Shown piece by piece: positions 38,630 to 52,000 of a stretch of 64,000 bases of DNA. The stretch's first letter is position 1; the number at the start of each line of letters is the position of its first letter. The notes beneath the pieces were generated by a model. It was given only the letters and a program-made list of their open reading frames with translations, made no database searches and was not told the DNA's origin. A program made the position numbers and the translations under genes. This DNA comes from Rhynchospora pubera (taxonomy: Eukaryota; Streptophyta; Magnoliopsida; Poales; Cyperaceae). The stretch is from positions 19,453,501 through 19,517,500 of the forward strand of contig CM051460.1 in assembly GCA_028095005.1 (NCBI GenBank). Reading direction: 5' to 3'.

Positions 38630-38901
38630 GTGGAAAGAGGTACGAAGAAGACTTGTCACGCTATCAATCTCCGATCAAAAGCTGACTCTGGATGGGTAGG
38701 GGCCTAGTGACTTCGTACTAGTAGGGAGCGGCCCCGGCCCGGCACAATATTTCTTGCGTGGTAGATGAAACATGTCACCACTCTAGAAAAATAGAAATTA
38801 TAGGTATTTGTGGGTGGGTCCCATACCGCCGCGACAGATTGAAGGAATCAGGAGGAACTGTGACCACGCCGTTATCACATTTCACATCCCAGCATCCCAC
38901 G

Positions 38902-41237
38902 TATAGGTGTCAATTTCGATCCGTTTCGAACGTTTCCGTTCCGTTCCGTTCCGTCCGGTACGGAACGGAAATGGAAGGGTTTTTTGTTACGTTTCAGCAT
39001 GCGGAACAGAAACGGAATGGTATGTGATTTCGTCCAATTAGACGGAACAGAAGCGGAACGGCCCAGTAACGTTACGTTTTTTAACGTTATTCCGTGGACC
39101 TTTTATTCTACAGCCCAGCCCATATGTTACTATGTTAGAGACTTAGAGTTCATGTGGCCATGTGGTGGGGGAATCACATCCTCTACCGACCTTTTAAGGT
39201 TGGTAGAGTGACAACTTTCGATCTAAACCGTTAGATCTAATCTCAACGGTTAAGGGAGCCCCGTGCATGTAACTGAGATTGATAGGTCCGAAAAATCTTA
39301 ACCGTTGAGATTAGATCAAACGGCTCGGATAAAGAGTTGGCCCTCTACCAACCTCAAAAGGTTGGCAGAGGATACCCTCCCATGTGGTGGGTGCGGAGAT
39401 TAGGGAGTAGGGAGAGGTCGCGTACAGATCAAAACCGCCGCTCTCTCTCAGAGTCTCAGTCTCTCGATTGTATCTATCTCCCTCTCTACTTCTCTAGACT
39501 CTCTCGAATGCATCTCCCTCGCTTTTTTCTCTCACCTTCTTTGCACTGACAACTTGTGTCGCGTGCGCCTCTCTCTGTGACCTTTGAGAGTTGTGAGGCT
39601 CGAGTTTGTGTCGCGTGCGCCTCTCTCTGTGACCTTCCATCGCTAACTCGCTGTCAGCCATCAATCAGTATGGATATGGTACAGGCAGTAGTACTAGTAG
39701 AGAGGCAATCATTTCTAGCGAGCAATTGTTGCTATTATATAGCAAAGGTAGAGAGAAGAGAAAAAATCAGAACAGTGAGAACTGAGAAGAGGAAAGCAAA
39801 GTGCGCAAAGAGAACTAAGGTAAGCTCAGTGACATGTGCAATTTTAAGCTTTGGCTTCAATTTTTCTATTTTTGTTTTTCATTCTGAACTTTTACTTTGT
39901 GAATTTTTACTTTCTTTTCTTTCTGAAACTAGAAGGCAGTTCAAAGAATTGTTGCAAAAGAAGGCAGTTTAGAAGATTGTCTTGAATTGAATGGCTGATC
40001 CGGAGGAAGTAACAGGAAGTGTCGAATCGGAGCCATCGGAGCCAGACATTGAAGCAGAAAATGAGTATGTCATTTTCTACTATTTCCTTAACTTAGTATG
40101 TACTTTGTTTCAAATAATACTGTTTTTGTATTAATTAGGTTGTTTAATTAGTTGCAATTTTAATTATTTGAGCTGCAAATATTTGTTGCTTTGTATTAAT
40201 TACCGATTACTATGGTAGAAACAGTATACATGGGTCTTGTGCCATTTATACTTGCTAAGTGTGTTACTAAAACAGTCCAGTTCAATGCATAAGAGTGTTA
40301 AGTGTTAAGGCTCAATTTCAGTACTATCCAGTTCAATACAGTACAATCCAGTTCAATGCATCAAATTCAATGCATACCAGCTAATAAAAAGTTCAACTCA
40401 AGTGGTAAAAGCTCAATTTTCAGCATGCACAATTGTACTTGTTAACTGTATTAGTTAGTATGCATTATCAGCACGCAAAATTAATTGCAAGCTATGTTTA
40501 TTTGTAGAGCATGGTGTGCAAGTTGGTTCTACACTGTGGGTCGGTGCCGAAACAGTATCAGATGATACTATTTGTGGAATTGTGGTAAACAAGAATGACA
40601 TTTTGAAGTTGTGAAGGGATTATTTTGTGATTTGTGTTATTCCTATCTGTTTTGAGTTAAGACTATTTGAATCTGTTGCAAAGATGAACATGTACTAGCT
40701 TGGTACCTGTTTGGTACAGTTAGCTTTGTTGATTATTTCAAAACAATTTAAGTAGAGTTTCTTTTGTGGCTTGGTACTAGTTTGGAAGAATTGCACAAGA
40801 TAAGATATCTTTTTTGTTTCAAAATTGTACTTGAGTAGATAATCTTACTAGCTTGGTACCAGTTTGGTACCATTTTGGTGCGTTTGGCTTGGTACTAAGG
40901 ATAATACTCAATCTGTTGCAAAGATAAACAAGTACTAACTTGCAAATGGTGGTTTGCGGTTTCTCACAAATTTACTGTTTTTAACGTCACAAATGGTGGG
41001 TTGCAAAGATAAGCAAGTACTAAGCAACTAAGCAAGTACCTGTTTGGTACCATGTTCTCTACTAGCTTTGTTGATTAACGTTATTCCGTTTTAGAAGATG
41101 GAACAGAAAACGTCACAAATTTAATTTCCGTTTTATTTACGTAACATAACCGGAAATGAAATTTTTTACGTCCATCACAACGGAACGTACACGGAACTTA
41201 CTGTTTCCGTGTACGTTCTGCACGTTTGACCCCTATA
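38902..41237 (+). mobile_element. hAT element, 2,336 bp, non-autonomous
   Basis: Ends TATAGGTGTCAA and TTGACCCCTATA (inverted, one difference in the outer 12) are flanked by a perfect 8-bp duplication ATCCCACG (38894-38901, 41238-41245). Subterminal regions are rich in CGGAAC/GTTCCG. The interior has a CT-rich leader-like stretch (39430-39660) and a short exon-like ORF start at 39991 reading MADPEEVTGSVESEPSEPD, ending at a possible donor near 40060. This is probably the leftover first coding exon of a deleted transposase gene, but I see no BED finger or dimerisation domain. Also contains a nested MITE at about 39178-39373. Confidence 0.9.
39178..39373. mobile_element. MITE nested in the hAT element
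   Basis: Imperfect inverted repeat: ATCCTCTACCGACCTTTTAA at the left, and a related complement ending AGAGGAT at the right. The inner arms carry CCGTTAGATCTAATCTCAA and its near-complement. Same family as about 7725-7895 (and its array copies) and 56243-56420. Edges are approximate; no target duplication was identified. Confidence 0.7.
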
Positions 41238-41245
41238 ATCCCACG

Positions 41246-41814
41246 GGTCCGGTTTCCTTCTCTAGTTCTCTCTCGTTGTCTTTTTTTTTTGTTCTCTCTC
41301 GTTGCCTTTTTTTTTTCTTCTATGGACATCCCATGCTCATTTTTCTCTTGACCGCTCATTGCTTGTGGCGTTGTGATTTCTATTGTCAGATCAATGACCC
41401 ATTAACAGTGGAAAAATAGAGATGTTTGCGCTGATGTGAGTCCCAATCCAGCGTCATTCGTCATTGGATGCCACTAAACAAATTCAGATAATTTAATGGC
41501 ACCGCATGGAATATTATTGTTTTGCCCAAATTATTTTTTTTTAAATTACAATCAGGTTCAGTTTTTTTTTTCCACATCGGACCTGACAAGGATCATCTCA
41601 TCATTTCAGAGACGCGTTTTCTTAATTAATTATTTTTCATTTTCGTCGTCTTCCCCTAGGACGATGAAACAATTATGTATTGTTTTCTATTTTCGCCATC
41701 ATTTCTATCCATCATCTCCTGTAACTCATCTCCTCCCTCCCTCTCTATTTCACTCCCTCTCCCCTCCCTCCCCCCTCCCTCCCCTCTGATTCGCTCTCTC
41801 CCTGTGTAATTATA
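41246..41814. other. pyrimidine-rich spacer, no gene recognised
   Basis: Contains CT-rich low-complexity runs (41650-41800). ORFs here are Ser/Pro/Leu-rich artefacts of the base composition. Confidence 0.45.
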
Positions 41815-41985
41815 TATAACAGTCTTTAACTGTTATAGTTAATACATATAAATGTTATATTTAATATACTAAATGTTATATTTAATATATAAAATTGTTT
41901 AGTTTCATAAATAACTGTTCTAGTTAATATATATAATTGTTCTAGTTCCGAGAATAAATATTATAGTTAATATAGTAACTGTTCA
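41815..41985. repeat. degenerate AT-rich tandem repeat
   Basis: Repeated words ACTGTT(C/A)TAGTTAATATATA and ATGTTATATTTAATATA recur about every 20-40 bp. Confidence 0.6.
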
Positions 41986-42129
41986 GAGGGGATTGGATGA
42001 GAATCAACGATAGAGGTAACCAAAATCCAGAGGTAATCAGAGGATCAGCGAAGAGGGGATGAGATGGGGGTGAGAAGAGGAGATCGACAACATAGATAAC
42101 CGCCAGAGCAGATAGGATCGATGAGATGG

Positions 42130-43730
42130 GATGAGGATGATGATGAAGGCCTTAAACCTAGGTATCAAATAAATTTATAACCTAAAGCTAACCTCTCCAG
42201 TCGTTTTAGTTAAGCTTTAGGGTCGAACTCAAGGGACGGTACAATTGATTACCAGAGTTTACTTCCTCACGAAAGCTAAATAATTAATTTTTTAGAGTTT
42301 TATGATTTAAAAAGTCAATTATCTAAACTTCAATTAAATAAATATTTGTGGGTGATTTTTGTTGTTTTCTGGACTCTAAAGAAATGCAAATAATGTCCTA
42401 GAGTTTCGTGTTCAATTAGTTTAGTTCTAAAGCACCTCTGTTTACAATTATCACCAGGACAGAGGCATATTTCGGACCGAAATGCATGGATTTCAGACCG
42501 AAATCCATACTTTTCGTGCCGAAACTTGCTTTAGACTTTATGTTCTAACTTGATATTTTTACACAATACTATGTGAAAACTACTAGACGACCAAACCTAA
42601 GTCCTAATTTCAATTGTCGCGATTTCGATTATGACTTGACTTGGAACTCGATTTTCGCCACATAAACAACTAAACTTATTCTTTCGTTCTTATTTAGCTA
42701 TTTAAGTATGTTTAGTTGGATTTCTAGATGTATGTAAAGTCCTGTCGGATCAGTAAAAGCTATGCCTTTCGGTCGTGAACTAACCTCCTCTTTCGAACAA
42801 TTGACTTACCTCAAGTGCTTAAATAACTAATTATTTATTTTAGTTTAATGCCCTAATTAATGGTGTTGCAGTTCATCAATAAGTAAACAGTCAAACAAAT
42901 AATTAAGTTAACCAAGTAAGATATAATTCTCAACAAAACATATCACATAGTATAATATAAAGCAATCAAGTCATCACAAAAGACTAAACTAATCTACTAA
43001 CTACCATTAAAACATAATTAACTAGCCTAACATGCAAGAAAAATAAGATACAAACTCCATCTAAACAAATATCAAGAGAAAAAGAAGGAATAAATCAAAT
43101 ATCGCCTCTAACTCGAGATATCGATCTTCTAGAGATGTGGTTGGATTGATTTTATCGCCGTCGCACCCAAAATCGCTCCAAGGTTGCTGCCATGGTCATG
43201 CTCCACTGCGAGAGGTAGAATCTCACGCCTTTCGGAGTGAGAACAGTGGTGGAAAAGGTGGAATTTTGGTGTATGGAAGGTGGTCTTCAATGGTGGGAAA
43301 AGTTGGCCTTTTCTGGTCGAAGTTCATGCCTAAATATATCTAGGAAAAGTTCAGGAGGTGGCTAGAGCAAGAAATCTTCTTTTCTTCTTCCAAACTTGCC
43401 AAATTCCACTTTCAATACATGCATTTCGGACCAAAATTCGTACATTTCAGATCGAAATGGCAGAATCGAGCACTCATAGTATTTTGTCCATAATTTCTTC
43501 ATCCGGACTCTGATTAATGTGATTCAAATATCGTTGGAAAGGTTAGGATGAGCTCTACAGCGCTATGGATTCCATTCAGTCATTTGCTTCTCCAAAACTC
43601 TTCATTTTTTGTAATAATTATGTCTAATCCACCAGGTTCCTATAAAATAAGTGCAATTCTACAGCAGTATCCAATCTTGACAAATATAATTAAAAAGTAC
43701 AGTAAATATCATTAATTTGAGTGTTATTTC
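42130..43730. other. non-coding region, possible LTR-retroelement remnant
   Basis: The stretch has a uniform style: TTTCGGACCGAAAT-like words at about 42470-42530 and 43430-43460, and wording typical of decayed plant Ty3-type elements. However, I found no LTR pair, primer-binding site or protein domain. The assignment is weak. Confidence 0.25.
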
Positions 43731-45600
43731 GGCACTAAGTATGGTAAAAATATATATATAAATGAGAGATATCAGGTGACATCAGCGACAATTATTAATG
43801 CATTCAGTTATTAACGCGTTCACATTGGAAATGACGAGATGATAGAATTTTAGAGGTGATCTTAAGTAATTCTTTTGTTCATATTAATATGTGAAAAAAA
43901 ACCAGGTTCCAATTTTATTTTTTGTACTCCGAATAAAAATATTGAGTAGGTTATTGCTATGTACTTAAGGAGCAGTGATTATTTCTTTTCTTGATGTTTG
44001 CTTCATCTCGGATCGGGACTTGAAACTGAATTGAAAAGTTCAGGATGATTTCAGAAATATATACAACGCACCGTGACAAATTTAAACGGTCAGATAAGTA
44101 TAAAAACAAAATCGAAGACAGTTAAATTTTATTATATAAAGAATATTAGAGTAATACTAGAATCAAACATATAGGACGTCAAATACGATATAAACGTCGA
44201 ACATTAAAATTTTAAACGGTCGATCCAAATCGCTCAACATGATCTCTATATTAAAATATCTTTGAAAATCAAATTTTAGATTGAGCATATTGAAAAATTC
44301 TAAAAAAATAGTAAAAAAAATTGAAAAAATATAAAATTTGGTCTCCATTAAGATTTTATAATATTGAACAATTTAAGCGATTTGGATCAGCCATTCCAAT
44401 CTTAAAAATTAAAATTTTATCACGTTGGACAAGTGTACGTGCCCTATATGTTTGACACTAGCCACTCCCAGAATATTAATGCAATAAATTCATCAAATCC
44501 TAATAAATTCGAAAATAATTACTAAGTCATATTGAAAATTAAGGGGATACTAGATCTGTACCTCTATGAACGTGTAGTTTACTCTCAAAAATGCATGAGA
44601 GTCCGTTCCAATATTCATGTGGTGGATTCTGTATCTACGTATAAGAAAAAAACACTTGAGTGTTAGGGTCCATATATATCTGCTAATTATTTGGAAAAAT
44701 AATATATATTTTATTTAAATCGGTTTTTTAATAAAAAAAAAACAATCAAACTTCCTAGTAGCGGAAATGAAGCAGTGCTGAGGTGTTAATGTTTTGAGAT
44801 GTTATCGGTAGTATAACGGCCCATCTTTATTTGTTGTTTTGGGGTTGTTCGTTTCTGTATTGCTTAATGTACGCAGTAATCTTGCCAAGATCCTAAAACA
44901 ATATTTGAAAAGTATATATGCACTACTTTTCATTGTCAATTCAATTTTTTTACTAATAAGAATTGCCTCGACAGTTAACAAATAAAACTGTAATTTGCTT
45001 AAGATAATATTATGGTTTTGATTGGTTTGAATCGAATGCGCACATGCATCAGAGACGCAATATATTTGATATCAATATACACGAATAAGAAGCAATAAAT
45101 GTAAAACACCATACGTAATATTATGTTTTTGATGAATTGGTATGAATTAAATGTGCACATGCATCTGAGAAGCAATATATATTACAGCATGGTTACAAAC
45201 AAACAAAAGTATAACAAGAGTGTCCAATAGAGTATCAAATTAACATATTAAATATTACTTCCCAATGTTATAGAAACAACCCATAGGTTAAAAATGACAT
45301 CCAATAAGCCAACACAGAACCTTTTTCGAAAAGAACAATTATCATGCATTAAAAATGCACTTTGAAAGAGACAAACCCGTAATCAAGCTTAAAGCTTGTC
45401 AATTAACAATCAATAATACCTCTCTGACACCTCATCAGACGCTTCCCCCCACCTTATCCTCCAATCGATTCAGTGAAAATCAAATCCTCCAAAAAAAAAA
45501 AAAAACATTTACCCTCTCTCTCTCTCCTTCTCTCCGTGTAACTTTAAATATAAATCCGTGCGGCGCCTTTCTCCAATCCTTGACTGTTGGCATCACAACA
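43731..45600. other. intergenic; upstream region of the SDR gene
   Basis: AT-rich. An imperfect direct repeat (about 45004-45067 and 45115-45181, sharing GCACATGCATC) is visible. The last part (45490-45545) is a CT-rich microsatellite-like tract followed by TTTAAATATAAATCC, a possible TATA region for the downstream gene. Confidence 0.4.
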
Positions 45601-45712
45601 TAACCTCCTCCCAACGTCTTAATCAACCTCTACTCTCCTCTGAAACATGAATTGAAAGTTTGAACTTTGAAACAAAAACGCAAATCTCAGAATCAATAGA
45701 AGGAGATCAAGA

Positions 45713-47872
45713 ATGCTAGATACCGTGAAATACCTAATCGGGTCGGCTGGGCCGAGTGGCTTTGGCTCTAAATCAACCGCTGAAGCGGTCACCGCCACTT
45801 GTCCTGACCTCCATCAAATCACTGCTATAATCACCGGTGCCACATCAGGTATCGGAGCTGAAACTGCAAGAGTTCTGGCCAAGCGCGGTGCCAGACTGGT
45901 GCTCCCGGCTCGATGTCTCAAGGCTGCAGAGGAGTTGAAAGCTCGCGTATCAGAAGAGTCTCCTCGGTCAGAGATCATCGTCCTGCCGCTCGATCTTAGT
46001 TCTCTTTCGTCCGTTCGATCATTTGTTTCACGATTCCTCTCTCTTCATCTACCCCTCCATCTCCTCATGTAATGTCGCTCTCTTCTTTTTTCTTGTTCGA
46101 ATATGTTGATTATGTTACTGATCATGAAAACAAAAAAAAAATTATAGAAATAATGCCGGAAAGTTTTCGCACGAACATGCGATAACAGAAGACGGAATTG
46201 AAATGACCTTCGCTACAAATTATTTAGGTGAGTAATTAATCTTTATAAATGGTTTTCTTAATCTTATAACTTGTTTTGGTTTACTTATTTGGACCTCATT
46301 TTTGTAGGTCATTTTTTGTTAACAAAGTTGCTAATGAACAAGATGGCAGAGACGGCAATTAAGACCGGCATTGAAGGTAGAATCGTAAATGTGTCTTCGA
46401 GCATCCATGGCTGGTTCTCTGGTGACTGGGTTCAATACCTGGATTTACTAACTCGCAAGAAGATGTAACTGAACATCTCTTATTTTTCCTTATTTATTTA
46501 TTTATTTTAAGGATCTTCAACATGCTTGTTTGTGTAGTTTGAGGTTTCGAATTTTTGACGGATTTTACTGAAATTTTTGTAGACCGTACGATGCAACGCG
46601 AGCTTACGCTCTGTCGAAGTTGGCAAATGTTCTTCACACAATGGAGCTCTCTGTGCGACTCAAGGTTACTACTAGACAGTCTATATCTAAGATTATTTTA
46701 TTCAAATATTCAATCATGTGTTTAGATTGATTTGATGGTAACATGTTTATATTTGGCTTTATTAAGAAATTTTTTTTTATCGTGGTGATGAGTTATTATC
46801 CCCGTAAAGGAGTATGATAATGGTCATAGGATTCTGATTTTATTTAAGTTTAAGTATTAAATAATTTTTTTGTGAAAAATAAATATTAAAATTTGTGAAT
46901 ACATTACCTTTGACTTGTGTACATATCTCTATATTCCCTCCTAGGTGACCTGTCTAATAAGAAAAAAAGGTTTTATAATATTTTGTTTACTGTTGTGACT
47001 TTTTGTGAAATTATTAATCACGTTTCATAATTATATTTTTAGTTGCATTAATATGACACTATTTTTTTTGTGCATAAAAAAAAGATTTTTCACAAATATT
47101 AAAAATCCAATATTTGTTCAGGAAATGGGTGCAAATGTGACTGCCAACTGTGTGCACCCAGGCATCGTCCGAACCCGCCTCACGCGAGACCGTGAAGGAT
47201 TCGTCACAGGTTACAACTTACTGCTTCTGTGCTCATTTAACATATGAATAGTGGAATAAGATATTTCCTTCCTTACACTGATTGAAGAAAATGCCTAGCA
47301 AGTAGCAAACTAGCTTTCACAATTCTTCTCCTCTGCTACATATTCTTCCCACCAACATTCCAATTTTGAATTTTCATTACCATTTACAAAACCCATGATT
47401 TTACTTTTACAACTTTCAAGGTCGTAAACATAAATTTTGTCTCGAAAGAGTTCCCTGACCGTCGGATTTGAATCAATCGTTGCAGATCTGGCGTTCTTCC
47501 TTGCAAGGAAGCTGCTCAAAACTATTCCTCAGGTAAGCGCGGACTATTCTGGGTCCCACATTCTGACGTCACCCCACGCAATCAATTTTGACTTTTTCTT
47601 TAACCGCTCCAACGCAGGCCGCTGCAACGACATGCTACGTGGCGACACACCATAGGCTACAGGGCGTTTCGGGGAAGTACTTTGCGGATTGCAACGAGAC
47701 GTCGCCTTCCTCTTCGGCGATTAATTCGCAGGAGGCCAAGCGGCTCTGGCTCATGTCAGAGCTACTCGTATCGTCTCCGTTGGCACTCCGACTGGACAAC
47801 TCCGTTGCGTCCGTGAGACTCTGCCAGGATGATGACTCCTTGGAGACGGCTGGTTTGAGGATGAGTTCGTGA
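45713..47872 (+). CDS. short-chain dehydrogenase/reductase, TIC32-like
   Basis: NAD(P)(H)-dependent classical/extended SDR most like the plant TIC32/retinol-dehydrogenase-like group; the substrate is not deducible. Seven exons with GT-AG introns: 45713-46068, 46148-46227, 46308-46464, 46583-46664, 47122-47209, 47486-47532, 47618-47872, encoding 354 residues. Motifs: cofactor loop TGATSGIG (41-48), NNAG (120-123), catalytic Ser in NVSSS (about 175-177), YALSK (Y206, K210), and CVHPGIV after the active site. The start follows a CT-rich leader and gives the usual N-terminus of the group. The C-terminus matches the family through VSGKYFADCNE and SELLV, then runs about 30 residues further than usual (to RMSS), suggesting loss of the ancestral stop. 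The name TIC32 is a group label; a role in chloroplast import is not shown. Confidence 0.92.
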
Positions 47873-50035
47873 ACTCCCGGAGATGTCCGTTTTTGTTTGA
47901 AAGGGAGAGGATGGAGAAGTAGGTATCAGTGTAGAGGTTGACTCTTTTTTTGGTAGGCCAGAGAGAAAGGAGAGAAACGACAGAGCAGGAAGCAGTGGAT
48001 TGTAGTCGGAAGAATAGGCGGTAGAGTAGGATAAACACTGATGCACCGCGGCGCACTAGACCGCGCTCACCTTTTTTTTTTTTTTTTTTTTTTTTGTGCC
48101 CATGGGCCGTTTTAGGAAGGTTTATTAGTTGTTGGGGCTCTTGTATTATATGTACTTATATAGGTAGAATAGTTTGGTGGAATAGGTATGGCAAATTAGC
48201 TAGAGATGTCTTATGTGTAATGTAATGTAATGTAAGAATATATATATTAGAAAATGTTTCTCTTTCTTGGTCTTGTGATTGCTTCACTGGGATTTTATTT
48301 TATAGAAAGAGAAGTTTTGGGTCTGAGTCATGTTGAATAATAAATTAATTGGGCTGTTTGATTGGTCTGTGTTATTTAGCGTGATACTAGGACCATGTTT
48401 GTTTTGTTTTTTTCTGTTCATTTTTCAAACTAACTGCGCCTAGGAATAATCTTTGCGCATGGCATGTGAATTTTCCTGTCATGTGATACGGAGAGAGTAA
48501 AATTGTACTTAAAGAAATAAATGGATATAGGTACAGCACAAGTTGTGTGGCTTCGGTCACTCTTCACTCGTGAAGGACTTGCATTTTTGTTCTCTTGGTT
48601 ATGGTCACTTTCTGACAAGTGCAACGAAGTGCAGAATTTGTTTCATACTGTCATTTCAAGTTCGTGTAATTCTCTCCTGTTATGTACTTGTGTGTGTAAA
48701 AAGAAAATCGGATCTAGCAATAATTGGGTTGTAAATTTTTTTTATTGGACGGTGTGAACTGTGAAGTGTGAACCATCCATCCTTATCAAACAAATTAAAA
48801 TGTCATCACCGAAAATAATTCATTATGTGAGACATTCAAATATAACTACAATTTTTTTTTTAAAAGTTGACAATAAATCTCCACTATTCAAAAGGACGGA
48901 GATCAGTTTGCTGCAAGAAATGCAATCGTGGTAATTACATCAACAATTTTGATGTGAATTCATTGGAGGAAAATTCCCCTTCGCCAAATTATCTCGTTTC
49001 TCATTTACTTATATCTGATTGGAACAAAGAATGAAGGAATAATATTCAATTCAGACGAAAAGAACAAAGAAAAGATGATTATTGATTGAAATATGTTTGT
49101 TCGGCGAAGAACAATGGAAAAATTTGCATGGTTTTTTCACTCGCCAACAGAGTAGAAAGAGGAGAGATGGAGAGATCCAACGCGCACAATCAATTCTTGT
49201 CAAATTTTAATGTTTTTTACGAGAATTGAAAACACGATTTCACGAAGTCAAACTCGTGTGCTCATTGCTTCTCCTAAACCCTTCCAATCATGGTGACTGC
49301 GTAAATTTCAATTCTATTTTCATCTGATCAGGATACATTGCCATGGGCTTTGCAAGAAAATGATAATTTGATAACAGAGTCGAAATTAATCAAGAGATCG
49401 ATACTCATTACCGACCAAAAACTGTTAAACACCAAGTGTGCTTCACTAGGAACTTTCCAAGAATTGATGATTTAGGCTTCTTGATTAATTACATTCTAAA
49501 TTAGAAGTAAAATTGCTTTCAAAAGAGTAGACGTGTTTAATTAGTTAATAAGTAGTGTTAGAGTTTGTACACGAAGATGAACCTATTGGATCCAAGAATG
49601 TAAGGAAATAAATACATCAATCAAAAGAAAAAAAATGTTTCAAAAGAGTAAAATTTATTTTAGTATCCGTTAGTGCATTTCAGAATTTATATATTCACTA
49701 CTTCAAACCTTTTCCTGACACTGCAAGCATATGAACTGAAACTATGTAGTAAACCGTACATAGCATTGAAGAGGACTTAGTCTCCAAAGCAACTGATGTT
49801 CCCACAATCCGCAAATATTGTTCCCACAATCCGCAAATATTAATTTTAGAACAACAAATTAAACTGTCACCTGTTGGACACAAGCAAATAAAACTTAGCA
49901 CTTTTCCGCTGTAAAATCTAAAAAGTAAACTGTCACAGATCTGCAAAAGTACAAAGGATCCGTGCAAGGTCCATAGCCTATGCCCCTATATAGAGGTTGA
50001 GGCCTTTTGGGAACGGTGTTTCAATGCAAGTTTTT
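47873..50035. other. SDR 3' flank and intergenic
   Basis: Begins with the probable 3' UTR, then a poly-T run (about 48071-48096). Otherwise AT-rich without recognisable genes. AATGTAATGTAATGTAAG repeats at about 48220. Confidence 0.45.
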
Positions 50036-50038
50036 AAA

Positions 50039-52000
50039 GGGTGTGTTTGGGAGTGAGGTGAATAAGAATAGAATAGTTTGTTTAAGAATAAGGGTGGTGA
50101 ATAAGAAGTGATGAAGAATTGCTTATTCACGTAATTCTCAATGTTGTTTGGATGGTTAGCTAAGAATAAGAACAAGGGAGAAAAAATAAAATAATAATTT
50201 GTTATATTTTATCTTTTAACTAACTTTTGTATTATACTGCTTACTATTTTATTTTTGGCGCCATCTAACAAAGAAGCATTTCTGATGCTTAGTGTATCTA
50301 TGTACCGTTCTCTTGACTGTTCCCCACTGTACCGGTCTCCTCTCTTGTACCGATGTCAATTGAAGTTGATCCATTCTCCTAAGAAGCGACCTGCAATTAA
50401 CACAAAACAGCCTTCATTTTGGTACCCAAAAATCATCCCAAATTTTGGTACCGTGCCTTATCTCTGTACCCAAAACCCATCCCAGATTTTGCACATGAAC
50501 CCAATGCCATTACCCAGCATTCCACATATATTTGCCCCACTGTGACATGTAATAAAGTTCATGAGAAAGATAAACAAATCACTGGTCCTTTGCTTATCAA
50601 ACAAATCCAACAAATAAGTTCACTATCAAACAAATCCAACAAATTAAGAAGCAATGTCATATAAAATAAAAATATGTCATTAGACAGGACCACTAATGAA
50701 AACAAATTAGTAATACATTATTGAATACATTCCTCAAATCGTGCTAAACTGCTAATGGACTCAATTTTAAACTAGCATCATAAAAATATAATTTCATCTA
50801 TTATTCCATAACATATCTCTAATCCTATCTCTGAATGCACCTCCAACTTTTGTATCAGTGCCCCTATATTCTTCTGAAACATCATCAGTTTGTCACAACC
50901 TGCATAGCAAAATAAAAAGTTTGTTAGAGAAACAAAATTCAAAAATCAATATCTTGAAATAGTCAATTAAACCATTTATTGTTAGCTCCTAACTTCTGCC
51001 ATTTCTTCTTTTTTTTTATATAAAATTAGATCAAACGTACATTTAGAAATTGTATTAACAGGTTATTGGAATGCATTAGGGTATTGTCATCTCAATGCCT
51101 TGTCAGATGATATCATCTTATCAGATGAGATCTCCCCCCCCCCCCTCCCCCTTTTTTTGTGGCTGATGTGCTTTCTCTGCACAGGGGTTGATGCTTTTGG
51201 TACTGAAGCTGGTTGCCAGCATAGAAGAAAACAAGCTCTTGCAAAGGAACTAGAAGAGATGTTTCCACAAAAATCCATACAAAAAACCTATTTTAAAATT
51301 ATAATTTTTTTTGACCCATTTGACCTGCTTCACAAAACCTTTATTTATAATAATGACTACTTCCTTGTAAACAGTTGCTAGTAAAAAAACTTACTGGTAA
51401 AAAGAAAATTGGCACAAAAAAGGAACACTAATCAAAAGGAAATAGATCTGCGTAAAATGAGTAAAAAATTAACATCAATCAGAACACTAATCAAATCAGA
51501 ATATAAATCAAGTATAAAAGGAAGACAAATCACAGATTTACTTATAATAATCAAATCAGAATCGCTGATCGAATTGGTGCCAAATCAGTGGAAATCCAAA
51601 ATGTTGAGAAGCTTACTTTATATAAAACAAGGCTCTGTCGAATCGCTGATCGACGGTGTTCACAACTAGTTCGCCGATTTCTCCTCAGATCGTCGTAGAT
51701 CTGAAGAGGAGTGCGACAACTTTGAAGTAGGTAATCGCAATAATGGAAGAGTGAGCAACGGTAAGAATGAATTGAAAATGGTTTCTCTCTCCCCGTTTCT
51801 ACTATTTTTTAATATTGATGAAGGAATATTTTAATATATTTTACCTTCACGGGAGCACAGTTTCACCTAGTTCCAACTTTTTGTTGGAATTAGAATAAGG
51901 GAGCAAAATAGCCTATTCACCTTATTCTAAAGTTCGTTTGGCACCCATCAAAATAAGCTATTCTGAAATAAGGCTTATTCTTGGCATTCCAAACATGCCC
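50039..52000. mobile_element. TIR element, possibly PIF/Harbinger-derived, 1,962 bp
   Basis: The left end GGGTGTGTTTGGGA and right end TTCCAAACATGCCC are inverted, with further shared subterminal AGAATAAG words. Both flanks show AAA (50036-50038, 52001-52003), a possible 3-bp duplication. Inside, a possible exon at about 51186-51290 (after a TTTCTCTGCACAG acceptor) reads GVDAFGTEAGCQHRRKQAL; I do not recognise its family. No transposase is visible. The pairing of these two ends is plausible but not certain. Confidence 0.5.

Noticed and set aside
41496..41789. 97-codon + strand ORF rich in Ser, Pro and Leu
   Set aside because: Explained by a CT-rich low-complexity tract; no motif or splice context.
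51131..51150. C-run followed by T-run as a possible regulatory or G4 site
   Set aside because: A simple homopolymer tract, not interrupted G-runs of quadruplex type; nothing else supports a function.
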